Assembly (NCBI GenBank): GCA_033065855.1
Contig: JAVXUO010001488.1
Span: forward strand, 1,116,001 to 1,180,000
Direction: 5' to 3'
Length of the DNA stretch: 64,000 nt
Source of the DNA: Escallonia rubra
Taxonomy: Eukaryota; Streptophyta; Magnoliopsida; Escalloniales; Escalloniaceae
Made by a program: the position numbers and the translations under genes. Under the pieces are notes generated by a model, which saw nothing but the letters and a program-made list of their open reading frames with translations, did not search any database and was not told the origin of the DNA. The first letter of the stretch is position 1; the number at the start of each line of letters is the position of its first letter. Positions 33,809-43,299 of this stretch are shown piece by piece.

Positions 33809-36800
33809 ATGGATTTCAACCCTGGACCAGAAGATTCGTCCGTATTATATGACCAAGCATCCCATATCAGTACGCTCATATGGGATGGTGGAGTAAGATA
33901 CTTATTTTATCGTTTATATCGTTTATTTTGCTTACGTATTTCAGTTGCGAACGTTGTATAGTGTTTATTTTGCTTAAATAATATTTATTAATTCGTAGGA
34001 AAGAGCACTTGTCAACACGGTAGAAGTAAGCGATAATTTCAACGCCTGGAAATTGAACAGAACCCAGAAAAGATTACTGCGTGGGATTGGGTTTGGGATT
34101 TTCACGCATGGGCAGATCTTTCAACAACTTGACCGGCACTTAATAGGTGCCCTTGTTGAAAGGTGGAGAAGTGAAACGAATACGTTTCACTTCCCTCTCG
34201 GAGAGATGACAATTACCCTAGAAGATGTAGGGTTCATCTTAGGGTTACCGGTGACGGGGCGGCCGGTAATAGCTCATCCGTCCGAAGCAACGAATAAGAG
34301 GACCGCTAGGGACTTCTTTACTTCGGTACCCCAGGATGGATTTAGCAGTGGTGGTATCAAGTTGAAGTGGTTGGTAGATACCTACGGGGTTTTGCCGGAA
34401 AACTATACGGGCCATGACCTTGTGCTGTACACACAAGCCTTCCTCTTGTGGGTGATGGGGGCAATATTATTCCCAACGACGTCGAAGAACACGGTCAGCG
34501 TCAAATATATACCGTTTTTGCGTAACCTGGCTGAGGTTGGGGATTATGCCTGGGGTGCAGCAACTCTTGCATACCTGTACCGAGCATTGCACAAGGCAAC
34601 GAGGCCCGACTCCAAAGCGATATGTGCATGTCTCTCGCTATTGCAGGTATATCATACAATTCTTCATTACGTGCTCTTTGTTGTTTTTTTTTGTTGTTGA
34701 ATGGACAATAAATGTTGACGATACTTTTTTCAATGTCTTTGCTCTCAGGTGTGGTCTTATGAACACCTTGCTACCGGCGCACCCAGGCGTAGGGACGGAA
34801 CAGATAATGTGTGGCCTCGGTTGTGCGCCTGGGAGTACAGCCGGAAGGAAACCCACTACGAGAGGAGAGACGATCCCCATCACAACATTTCATACTATCG
34901 GGGGGAGCTCGACTCGTTATCTCCTGGCCAGATGCGATGGGCACCGTACAAACGTTTGGCGCGACGGGTGGGAGAGTCGTTCGTCTTCACGCTCTCCGGG
35001 TTGCAACGCACACCCCTGATCCACTTCGAGGTCGCAGAGTGGCAGCTGCCGGATCGCGCTATGCGCCATTTTGACTGCCTGCAGGGGTTGCCAGCCGGTG
35101 CGCCAGATATGAGGCTTAACAGGAACCCACCGGGTGTCGGACTGTTTGGCAGGGCGAATGCGCACGAGTTGTGCGCGCGTGAAATTGAGGTCTGGAATTC
35201 TTGGCAGGACACGCTGGCGGCCATTGTGTCGGAGCCTGACCCCGTCATCAGTATCGAACAGTACAACGAGTGGTACTACCGCATCACCCGGAGGAGAGTA
35301 GCTCCAGTAAGGTTTGAACGCGGGGAGAAGTACCACCCTAGGGGTCAGATCGATGAGCACATGGCATACAATCTGGTAAGTTGCCCAACCAGTGCTTCTA
35401 ATTGAACTTGATCATTCTAAGTGTGTACGAAGTTACTTATTTATTATCTCTCTGGATGTAGGTTAATGCCTCGTTCGCCTTCTTCCAGAAGTTGAGCGAG
35501 CGGAAGGATTTGGTGGATGCCATGGGCGAGGAGCTTCGCCAACAGGCTGAAGCGTTGGCGGTTGGCTGCGGGAATTTTTTGCGGCAAGCATCGGGACAGC
35601 CAAACCCGGGAATGGGTTATCCGGGGTGGCAGCGGCCGTTTGTTCCCGAAGGATGCACCGATCCCTCGGGACAGACTTCGGGAGTGAGCCAGGGATATGG
35701 TTTTCCCTCTGTACCAGAGATGGCTGGTGATTGGGGACCGCCAAGCACCATGGGCCAGGCTCAAGCGCCGTGGGATTATTACAGTGCGCCCTCCTTCTCT
35801 TTACGATTGGATTCGGAACCCCAACCCCTCTCCCAGAGTCAAGTCACGCAAGACTGGATTTTCGGAAACATCAGTCTGCCCATTGTCCCGTGGGCAGGAC
35901 CATCTATTGCCGAAGGCGGGCAATACCCCCCCGTTGACCCCCCCGAAGGAGTGCAATATCCCCCCGTCGACCCCCCCGAAGGAGTGCAATATCCCCCCGT
36001 CGACCCCCCCGAAGGAGTGCAATATCCTCCCGTCGACCCCCCCGAAGGAGTGCAATACCCCCCGGTCGACCCCCGAGGGCAATATCGCAAAGGGCATCCG
36101 TTGAAGCCCCTAAAGCCGCAGAAATGCCAGATAATCAGAGAGCGTTATTTTAGCGGCGTCCCGCATGACCAAGCGTTGTATAGTGTGGATCATCCGGAGG
36201 GCATGGATTACATTTGCTCGTGGGGAGAACTCGCCTCGCTGGCTCCGGGGAGTTGGTTAGACACCGGTGTCGTCTCCACCTACGTGGAGATTCTGAGGGA
36301 AAGGTGTCGGCAGCAGCCGAGCTATCCGGCCGTTTTTCTGTTCGATGCCTTTTTTCATCAGATGCTAGTGTCTGAATGGCAGGAGTGGGTCGAACATAGG
36401 GGGAAGAAAAAGTTGGCCCAGTGGAGACCGTCCTTTAACCTAGGAGCATATATTAATAGGGATAGTCCGGTGAGCGCAAGTGTTGCCGATGTGTTTCTAA
36501 TCCCATTTCTAGGGCACAGCCACTGGTACTTGGTTTGCTACTCCCCAACAACTAAAGTCGTATCGGTGATCGACAGTCTCCACGACGATACTCATCAGAT
36601 GCCTGTGCTGCACATGTACAAAGCCCAATTGGACGCGTTGGTAATATTACGATCGCTGTATAATTCTCTGATTCTATCTTGCCATAAATTTTAACTCGTG
36701 TCTTACGCCATTTTCTGTTTCTCGCAGAATATTTTTTGTGCAATGGTCAATCGTGCCCGTGATGTCCCCGTACCGGCGCGGCCAAATCTCAATAGGCGAT

Positions 36801-37039
36801 TGAAGAAGAGGAGGCCCAAGCAACGTAACACTTCGGACTGCGGCGTCTTCCTTTGCATGTACATGGATTTCATTTGTCGCTCTGAGAGCCTCAAGGCGGC
36901 CGTCTGGAGCCAAGCAGAAGTTGAAGGCTATAGATATAGAATGGCTTGGCAAATTATGAAAGGCCGGCCTAGAGCGGTTAGGTTTATAGAAAATCCGGCT
37001 AATGACGAGAATCCGGCCCAACATGCGGACCCCAGTTGA
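33809..37039 (+). CDS. Plant mobile domain-Ulp1 (C48) protease fusion of the MULE, 5 exons
   Basis: Exons 33809-33892, 33999-34646, 34749-35375, 35462-36640 and 36728-37039 join in phase 0 with GT-AG introns and give 949 codons. The N-terminus (GPEDSSVLYDQASHISTLIWDG) and residues 40-450 show a plant mobile domain (PMD), including FHFPLGEMTITLEDV and GLPVTGRPV. Residues about 606-657 are five 11-residue YPPVDPPEGVQ repeats. Residues about 700-900 are a Ulp1-type cysteine protease with His in GHSHWYL (about 797), Asp in VIDSL (about 814), and Gln and Cys in KQRNTSDCGVF (about 878 and 884), so the triad looks intact. PMD proteins occur in host MAIN factors and in MULEs; Ulp1-like genes occur in Kaonashi MULEs. 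It probably acts in the nucleus on SUMO-like conjugates or on silencing, which is inference. It converges on the transposase gene. Confidence 0.88.
35919..36075 (+). repeat. 33-bp coding minisatellite in the PMD-Ulp1 linker
   Basis: Five near-identical 33-bp units encode YPPVDPPEGVQ. Units 2-5 differ by only a few bases, so copy number is recently changed. It probably forms an extended proline-rich linker between the two domains. Confidence 0.95.
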
Positions 37040-37229
37040 AATTGTATCATAACAGTAGTTTTTACATAAATCGTACGCAATTGGTGTGATTTGATTTGTG
37101 TTGTCGTTGGTGTGATTTGATTTGTGTTGTCGTTGGTGTGATTTGATTTGTGTTGATTTCTGTTGTCGAATACTGATTTTTCTGATGACGTAAAATGAAG
37201 ACCAAATTTTTCTAAGTGTCGGTAACAGA

Positions 37230-38400
37230 AGTTTCTGCTGCGCCGTCCGCTACATTGTATCGCGGAGGTAAAATGAAGACCAAATTTTTCTAAGTGTTGA
37301 TAACAAAAGTTTCTGCTGCGTCGTCCGCTACATTGTCTCGCGGACGTAAAATGAAGACCAAAAGTTTCTGCTGCACCGTCCGCTACATTGTATCGCGGAG
37401 GTAAAATGAAGACCAAAAGTTTCTAAGTGTTGATAACAAAAGTTTCTGCTCCGTCGTCCGCTACATTGTCTCGCGGAGGTAAAATGAAGACCAAATTTGT
37501 CTAAGTGTTGATAACAAAAGTTTCTGCTGCTCCGTCCGCTACATTGTATCGCGGAGGTAAAATGAAGACCAAATTTTTCTAAGTGTTGATAACAAAAGTT
37601 TCTGCTGCGCCGTCCGCTACATTGTATCGCGGAGGTAAAATGAAGACCAAATTTTTCTAAGTGTTGATAACAAAAGTTTCTGCTGCTCCGTCCGCTACAT
37701 TGTCTCGCGGAGGTAAAATGAAGACCAAAAGTTTCTAAGTGTTGATAACAAAAGTTTCTGCTGCTCCGTCCGCTACATTGTCTCGCGGAGGTAAAATGAA
37801 GACCAAATTTTTCTAAGTGTTGATAACAAAAGTTTCTGCTGCTCCGTCCGCTACATTGTCTCGCTCCGTCGTCCGCTACATTGTCTCGCGGACGTAAAAT
37901 GAAGACCAAAAGTTTCTGCTGCACCGTCCGCTACATTGTATCGCGGAGGTAAAATGAAGACCAAAAGTTTCTAAGTGTTGATAACAAAAGTTTCTGCTCC
38001 GTCGTCCGCTACATTGTCTCGCGGAGGTAAAATGAAGACCAAATTTTTCTAAGTGTTGATAACAAAAGTTTCTGCTGCTCCGTCCGCTACATTGTCTCGC
38101 GGAGGTAAAATGAAAACCAAAAGTTTCTAAGTGTTGATAACAAAAGTTTCTGCTCCGTCGTCCGCTACATTGTCTCGCGGAGGTAAAATGAAGACCAAAT
38201 TTTTCTAAGTGTTGATAACAAAAGTTTCTGCTGCTCCGTCCGCTACATTGTCTCGCGGAGGTAAAATGAAAACCAAAAGTTTCTAAGTGTTGATAACAAA
38301 AGTTTCTGCTCCGTCGTCCGCTACATTGTCTCGCGGAGGTAAAATGAAGACCAAAAGTTTCTGCTGTGCCGTCCGCTACATTGTATCGCGGACGTAAAAT
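37230..38400. repeat. Tandem array of ~78-bp units with a TCCGC...GCGGA palindrome
   Basis: About 17 occurrences of TCCGCTACATTGT(A/C)TCGCGGA run from about 37247 to 38375, mostly 76-79 bp apart. They are separated by GTAAAATGAAGACCAAA, TTCTAAGTGTTGATAACAAA and AGTTTCTGCTG. Some units are shortened to about 50 bp or fused. The array lies between the 3' ends of the PMD-Ulp1 and B3 genes. Long minus-strand ORFs through it are products of the repeat. Confidence 0.95.
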
Positions 38401-38511
38401 CCAAATTTTTCGAAGTGTTTATAACAAAAGTGTATTTCAAACGACACAATTAAGCGAGGAAAAATTTCGAAACACAATCAACAAGAACTCAAATAATTTT
38501 ATTTCAAATAA

Positions 38512-38975
38512 TTAGGGTTCACATTGGGGGAAAGAAATTTTTTCACAAGTGCTCCGATCAAAGATTACAACTTCAAAATCCCACCACCCAAGGTGTTCAA
38601 ATACTACAAAGTCCCCGAGTTCGAGGCCATGCTGGCGCACGAAGACGTTCCAACCCTCTGCGAATTGCTTTTTTTGGGGTCGGCCGGGCTTCAGCTTGAT
38701 TTCAACCTGCCATGCCCCCTTGCGGCTATATAATCTTGCACTGTCATGAATTGTTGTAAATTGATTGGTGAAGGCTTCCGGTATGTCCTAACAAACACAA
38801 TACACAAAAAATAGGTTAGTTTTTAACCAAAAGATTTAACACACGAAAATACAGAGATAGAGGGATGGCATACAAGTTCATTCTCAAACCCCGGCATCAT
38901 GACTTTGAAAAAGTGTTTGCCTGCCAGGTGCAAGTTGCCAATAAAATCGTAGGTGGTCTCCGATCCAGAAGCCAT
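38512..38975 (-). CDS. Stand-alone B3 DNA-binding domain protein of the MULE, 2 exons
   Basis: Exon 1 is 38874-38975 and exon 2 is 38512-38787. The 86-bp GT-AG intron joins them in phase 0 to give 125 residues; no single ORF shows it. The product is almost entirely one B3 domain: KHFFKVMMPGF (about 20-30), IPEAFTNQF after the splice, WQVEI, FAEGWNVFVRQHGLELGDFVVFEHLG and FEVVIFDRSTCEK. These match the order FFKV-P.F - L.IP..F - W.V.. - F..GW..F...L..GD..VF - F.V.IF of plant B3 domains (REM-like). B3 domains bind DNA in the nucleus. The gene lies between two groups of palindromic repeats and is oriented like the transposase. B3 genes are common in plants, so it may be captured; its intact frame inside a young element suggests use by the element. 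Confidence 0.85.
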
Positions 38976-39144
38976 CGAGGTCGGCGTTGAGGGGGGGACG
39001 GTTTATCGCCGGAGTTGTGGATCACCTGTGGGTCGCCGGAGATGGAGTATTGGCCTGGGCTAGATGTTCCAGACAGAGAGAGCAGAGAGACTGTTGGACT
39101 GATAACAGCCGATTGCCCGATATGATTAATTTATATCATATAGA

Positions 39145-39380
39145 CTTATCCGCTACATTGTATAGCGGACATGAAAGGCCAAAAGTTATGACGTCCGCTA
39201 TATTATATAGCGGACAGTAAAGAAGACCAAAAGTTTGCCTGCTCTAACGTCCGCTACATTGTATAGCGGACGTACAAAGACCAAAAGTTTTACTTCGATG
39301 CCACCCGTCCGCTATACAATATAGCGGACGTAAAAGACCAAAGTCAATGATGTCCGCTACATTGTATAGCGGACGGGGAT
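39145..39380. repeat. Second cluster of TCCGCTA...TAGCGGA palindromes (5 copies)
   Basis: Copies at about 39149, 39194, 39248, 39307 and 39352 are more perfect than those of the main array (for example GTCCGCTACATTGTATAGCGGAC). They are separated by AAAGACCAAAAGTTT. They lie just upstream of the B3 gene and downstream of the transposase gene. Confidence 0.93.
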
Positions 39381-39525
39381 TACAAAATAAAAGAAAAACC
39401 TCGTAATAAAGACTTTAGATTTGATTCGATGGCCTCTCATAGGTCCATTTTAAAAAAATTCCAGTACCCGGTAGAAAAATTATCCCTCGAATATTATTAC
39501 AAATGTCATAAAGTTGTACAAAAAA

Positions 39526-41823
39526 TTAAAGGTCCACTGCAGCTTGTTCGTCCTCATCTTCGGCGTCACCTTCTTCCCCGTCTTGCAAACCCCTTGAACT
39601 TATCCCCAGTGCCTTGTAATGGTTCCGCTTGTCGTGGTCGGTCATTTTGTTGCACAATGCACACCTTCGCAGCTTTTTAGGTTGAGTTGCCGTTTCAATA
39701 GAGCTTTTCATCCGCGTAGATCTCTTGCGGCCTTTCGTTTGCGATATAATTGGATCCAACAAACGGATATCATTGTCGTCTTCCTCCTCCGGCTCGTCAT
39801 CTTCTGATACCCCCGTCGTAGGCTCGGTGTCAATCGCATTGGTGACTGAAGCTGCTTCCAACTGGTCGACGATGGGCTCTTGTTGCTGAGCTACCTCGAG
39901 GAGATGTTTATAACCGACCATTGTAGCAGCACCTTTTACGGACAAACGGGTGAACATCGTCACCAGATGATTATACCGCAGCGTCTCTGATTCTTCAAAG
40001 TCAGTATACGAGTGCTCCGGAAAGGAAATGGTACCGTGCAACCTGTTTGCACCTTTTGTCCACCGTGGCAAGACGTATTTATCGGGGATTGTCCTGATAT
40101 TCTTCTGGGTGAAAAACCGCAGAACGTGTCTACACAGGATGCCATGGAACTCAAACTTCTTGCAAACACATGTCACCGAGTCCGTCAATGTGTCGTGGCT
40201 CACCGTATACATTCTGCGCAGCTTCTCAGGGACTAGGTCATTCACGAGCGAATAAACCTTGTACTCACGCGTAGACATTTCTGCCACCTTGTTTATACTG
40301 TATCGTCCGGATTTTCGCAGCTCTACTTGGTATAGCAAGAAGATCTCCTTCGTATAGACTTTGGCACCGTTCATCTCCAGCGGGGTCTCGAGCAACGTTC
40401 TCCTTTGTTTGTACGTTGTTGCAAAGTCGGCAGCCCTTTCTTTTACGAACAACGAAGCTACCGCTTTTTGTGCGGATGCAACGAAAGTCTTCAAATTGGT
40501 AGCTGTACCCACATAACTATCGAACGTGGCATTCATGGATTCACTCCTGCCCGTCGTTTTCATGCCCGCTGAAAAATACCTCCTCGTGTAAACGCCAATC
40601 CATTGCTCTTTGCGCTCGTACAAGTTCTGGAGCCACTCGTTGTCTTGCAATGAGTAATCCCGAACAAGCTTTTCCCACCTCTCCTCGAATTCCTCAATCG
40701 TTAACGACTTGAGGACGCACTTGTCAAAATCCTGTTTAAAGTCTTGATACTTTGCGTACACGTGATGCAGCCGTTCCGGGTATTTGTTGCTTATGTGCCA
40801 GGTGCACAAGTTGTGCCGAGTGTCTGGGAAGACGGTCGCAATAGCCTTCTTCATTGCCAAATCTTGATCGGTGATGATCACTTTGGGTGCTTTGAAGTTC
40901 ATTGCTTCCAGCCACGTCCTAAACAACCATTCAAAAGAACTCTCGGTCTCGTCCCTTAACAAGGCGAACCCGAACAGGATGGAGTGATAATGATGATTGA
41001 CCCCCGTGAAAGGGGCGAACGGCATCGAGTACTTGTTGGTACGGTATGTGGTGTCGAACGTCACGACATCCCCAAAATGCTTATAAGCAAGCCTCGAACG
41101 ACCGTCGACCCAAAAAATTGTGCTAACTCGATGCTCGTCGTCAAGTTTATAATCGAAGGTCAACTGCGGGTCCTCCATCTGCATCCGTTTCAATAGGCTC
41201 ATTGTGGCTTGAGCATCATTGAGGTCATACGCGGCTCGTCTATGGGTTCGGACCGCGTTACGAACGTCTGTCGTGTTAAAGGTCAAATTTTGAATTCCCC
41301 CAGCCTGTTCAGCAAGAACATTAATCATGTCGGTAGGTCCTAGTCGCGCATTGCTCATTGTCTGAATCAGGCTCCTTGCGACCTTACCCATCTTCTTGTG
41401 TTGATGCATCTCACTCACCTTAGAAGGGGTTACTAACGGGTGATTGTGTGCCAGTTCCAGGCTGGTAATAAGCCAATGGTCTTGTTTGGGTTTGTAGCTT
41501 ACGAACATCTTGACCTGGCAATTTGTGCGCTCAAAGCAGTCCCGTCTTCTACGCGGATATCCTATTTCGTCCTCACTGTCATCATTGCCTACACATGTCT
41601 CATTTTGCACTGGGTTTCTGCTCCTATGGCACTCGTATAAGCGAGAGCATATCTTTCTGGTTATGGTGCTCGTTCTTGAAGTCTTTATTCTAATGCCAAA
41701 ACCAACCCTCAATGAATACGCTCGAAAACATGCTTCAGCTTCTTCCAACGTAGCAAATGTCCGTCCTAGATACGGATCACTAGCATCTACGGGGACGTTG
41801 GAGCTCGACACGAAATCAGACAT
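39526..41823 (-). CDS. FAR1/MURA-type MULE transposase
   Basis: An uninterrupted frame. The start is taken at 41823 (MSDFVSSSNVP, 765 codons), because a likely leader intron (donor near 42186, acceptor near 41837) makes the upstream ATG intronic. Residues about 20-130 are a FAR1-type zinc-binding domain (GRTFATLEEAEACFRAYSLRVGFGI, then C and H ligands ending LAHNHPL). Residues about 245-345 are the MULE transposase core with Asp in VTFDTTYRTNKY (about 257), Asp in IITDQDLAMKKA (about 319) and CTWHI (about 340); Glu in GRSESMN (about 428) is a candidate third acidic residue. A SWIM zinc finger, CVCKKFEFHGILCRHVL, is at about 552-568. The C-terminus has CALC...H....H, an altered zinc knuckle. 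It should bind the terminal repeats and catalyse transposition. Host FAR1-related factors share this architecture, but its position inside TIRs marks it as the transposase. Confidence 0.92.
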   Translation of the reverse strand: MSDFVSSSNVPVDASDPYLGRTFATLEEAEACFRAYSLRVGFGIRIKTSRTSTITRKICSRLYECHRSRNPVQNETCVGNDDSEDEIGYPRRRRDCFERTNCQVKMFVSYKPKQDHWLITSLELAHNHPLVTPSKVSEMHQHKKMGKVARSLIQTMSNARLGPTDMINVLAEQAGGIQNLTFNTTDVRNAVRTHRRAAYDLNDAQATMSLLKRMQMEDPQLTFDYKLDDEHRVSTIFWVDGRSRLAYKHFGDVVTFDTTYRTNKYSMPFAPFTGVNHHYHSILFGFALLRDETESSFEWLFRTWLEAMNFKAPKVIITDQDLAMKKAIATVFPDTRHNLCTWHISNKYPERLHHVYAKYQDFKQDFDKCVLKSLTIEEFEERWEKLVRDYSLQDNEWLQNLYERKEQWIGVYTRRYFSAGMKTTGRSESMNATFDSYVGTATNLKTFVASAQKAVASLFVKERAADFATTYKQRRTLLETPLEMNGAKVYTKEIFLLYQVELRKSGRYSINKVAEMSTREYKVYSLVNDLVPEKLRRMYTVSHDTLTDSVTCVCKKFEFHGILCRHVLRFFTQKNIRTIPDKYVLPRWTKGANRLHGTISFPEHSYTDFEESETLRYNHLVTMFTRLSVKGAATMVGYKHLLEVAQQQEPIVDQLEAASVTNAIDTEPTTGVSEDDEPEEEDDNDIRLLDPIISQTKGRKRSTRMKSSIETATQPKKLRRCALCNKMTDHDKRNHYKALGISSRGLQDGEEGDAEDEDEQAAVDL

Positions 41824-41836
41824 TGTGAAACAAGAG

Positions 41837-42300
41837 CTGTGTAGAAATAGACTACGCTTAACAATCAAATGGCATTTCTAACTGAAAATATTACCTAAAA
41901 ATTAGGATGGCAAACATACGGTATGCATAATCTCAAAAGTGTCTCCAAATTAACAATTACTAATTTATTGAACATAACAAATTTAAATTAGTAAGATAAA
42001 TAGACGAATTCATCATGCCAAAAAATCGAATTAAACTATAATGAATTAAATATAAAGTTAACAAATTATACCTTTTTGATGAACATCATGTCTAGAACAT
42101 CACAAAAAATCTAGAGTATAAAATCACAAATTGATGAATACAGTGACAAATTTCTAGAACATCAAGAAAACTTGAAGCAAACTTACCTTGCTTGAGCGAA
42201 GCTTGAAGCAAGTGTTACTCGAAGCTTGAAGGCAGCTGAAAATGGAAGCGAGTCTGAAGGAGAAGAAAATTGTGCTGAAAGAATTGAGTAGAAGAAAATT
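41837..42300 (-). promoter_or_regulatory. Likely leader and leader intron of the transposase gene
   Basis: On the minus strand a pyrimidine-rich leader with a repeated TTTCAGCACAATTTTCTTCT (about 42230-42310) reaches CAAG/GTAAGT at 42187. An acceptor ACACAG lies at about 41837, 14 bp before the chosen ATG. This is inferred from splice-like sequence only. Confidence 0.4.
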
Positions 42301-42429
42301 GTGCTGAAAGAAAGGGAATGGGCAATACTGTCCGCTATACTGTGTAGCGGACAGAATTGTGTCAGATGTGTCAGAATGACAGTCGTCCGCTGGACAGTGT
42401 AGCGGACTACTTTTTGTCGCAGGTTGTCA

Positions 42430-42623
42430 GTCGTCCGCTAGACTGTGTAGCGGACGGGTGAGCGAGGGCAAGATGGTAAAAAGAGCCGTCCGCGAGACTG
42501 TGTAGCGGACGACTGACAGCGCCGCAAAAAAAAGTGATCTGGACCGTCCATCCCTTCGGGATGGACGGCCAGATCGCGCTGGCAAGATATCCTATTTTGC
42601 CTACGCGGTCAAGGGATCAGCTC

Positions 42624-42625
<2 letters not shown>
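42430..42625 (-). repeat. MULE right terminal inverted repeat
   Basis: Perfect inverted copy of 33057-33252 as far as I could compare base by base. Two further palindromes (about 42331 and 42384) lie just inside it. Confidence 0.93.

Positions 42626-42663
<38 letters not shown>
42626..42663. repeat. (TA)n tract at the right MULE junction
   Basis: Continues the dinucleotide tract interrupted by the element, then returns to unit-1-like sequence (ATAGAAGTATCAT). Confidence 0.9.
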
Positions 42664-42667
<4 letters not shown>

Positions 42668-43299
42668 GATAGAAGTATCATTTAAATAATTTGATATTTA
42701 GCTTTTTTTCTACCTCAATTAGCAAGTGAGGGTACAGTCTTCGACGGTGATGGTGTACTTTATCTAGTGATTAGCATTAAACCGAGCCTTTGTTTCAAAC
42801 GCGTATATATAGATTTCCAACAATGTTTAGATGGATTTAGGTACACATCGTACTGAGCGTAAATGTTTTGGGGCCGTTGCTTATAAAATCAAAAGAGAAG
42901 TATCTTGAAATGAATACTATGTATGCCTAGTGAGTTAACTCATTAAATCTCATGTCCATAATTGATTTAATAAAAAAAACACTGTATGTTAATATGAGCA
43001 AAAAAAAGTACAAAACAGACGCAATGTAAAAGCGAAGGGATAAATTTGATGTACATTCCAAAATTATGGACTGACAGGTTGTACTTTGATAGTGACGAAG
43101 TTGACTATATTTAATTCATAACTTCACAGAATTCGATGATATTATCCCTTATTAACAAGTCTGTTAGTTTTCGCTCAAAAAGAAAAAAAAGAAATACCTT
43201 ATCAGTTTTATAGTATATGCAAAGTTGATTTAATATTCCTTCGAACCAAGCACATTAGTACTGCAGTGAAAACACACTTCTTCCAAGTTTTTTTTTTAA

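Larger units (their letters stand above)
33057..42625. mobile_element. Autonomous-looking Mutator-like element (MULE) with three genes
   Basis: A 9569-bp element. Both ends begin GGGAGCTGATCCCTTGACCG and remain identical as inverted repeats for about 196 bp. The 9 bp outside each end are ATATATATA, consistent with a Mutator 9-bp target duplication but uninformative inside a TA microsatellite. The homologous site in duplication unit 1 (about 27345-27365) is empty. Cargo: PMD-Ulp1 fusion on plus (33809-37039), B3 protein on minus (38512-38975) and FAR1/MURA-type transposase on minus (39526-41823). All three frames are open after splicing. Non-coding DNA carries about 30 TCCGC...GCGGA palindromes. 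Long TIRs, the MURA-like DDE protein and an Ulp1-type gene fit the MULE superfamily, including Kaonashi-type elements that carry Ulp1. Confidence 0.93.
27935..43276. repeat. Tandem segmental duplication, unit 2, expanded by insertions
   Basis: Collinear with unit 1 from GAAAATGCGGAGTATCTC to AGTACTGCAGTGAAAA at about 43276. Extra segments relative to unit 1 are 28179-28420, 30091-31000, about 31326-31835 and the MULE 33057-42625. It also lacks about 214 bp next to the LEA_2 start. Subtracting these additions brings its length close to that of unit 1. Confidence 0.88.

Noticed and set aside
35444-36104. Alternative-frame ORFs over the proline repeat region
   Set aside because: They are shadows of PMD-Ulp1 exon 4 caused by the 33-bp repeat being open in all frames.
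36928-37924. Long minus-strand ORFs of 160-198 codons with repeated CSGRRSRNFCYQHLEKFGLHFTS-type units
   Set aside because: They are read-through of the tandem repeat unit in one frame, with no conserved domain and a repeat length that happens to preserve the frame.
37230-38400. CRISPR-like regular array
   Set aside because: Units are whole 78-bp tandem repeats with no variable spacers, in plant DNA inside a MULE and without cas genes.
38524-38749. Plus-strand ORFs of 66-69 codons in the MULE
   Set aside because: They lie antisense to the B3 exon; only the minus-strand translation gives a recognisable domain.
39526-41823. Domesticated host FAR1-related (FRS) gene
   Set aside because: The architecture fits both, but location within 196-bp identical TIRs with other MULE genes makes a transposase the better reading.
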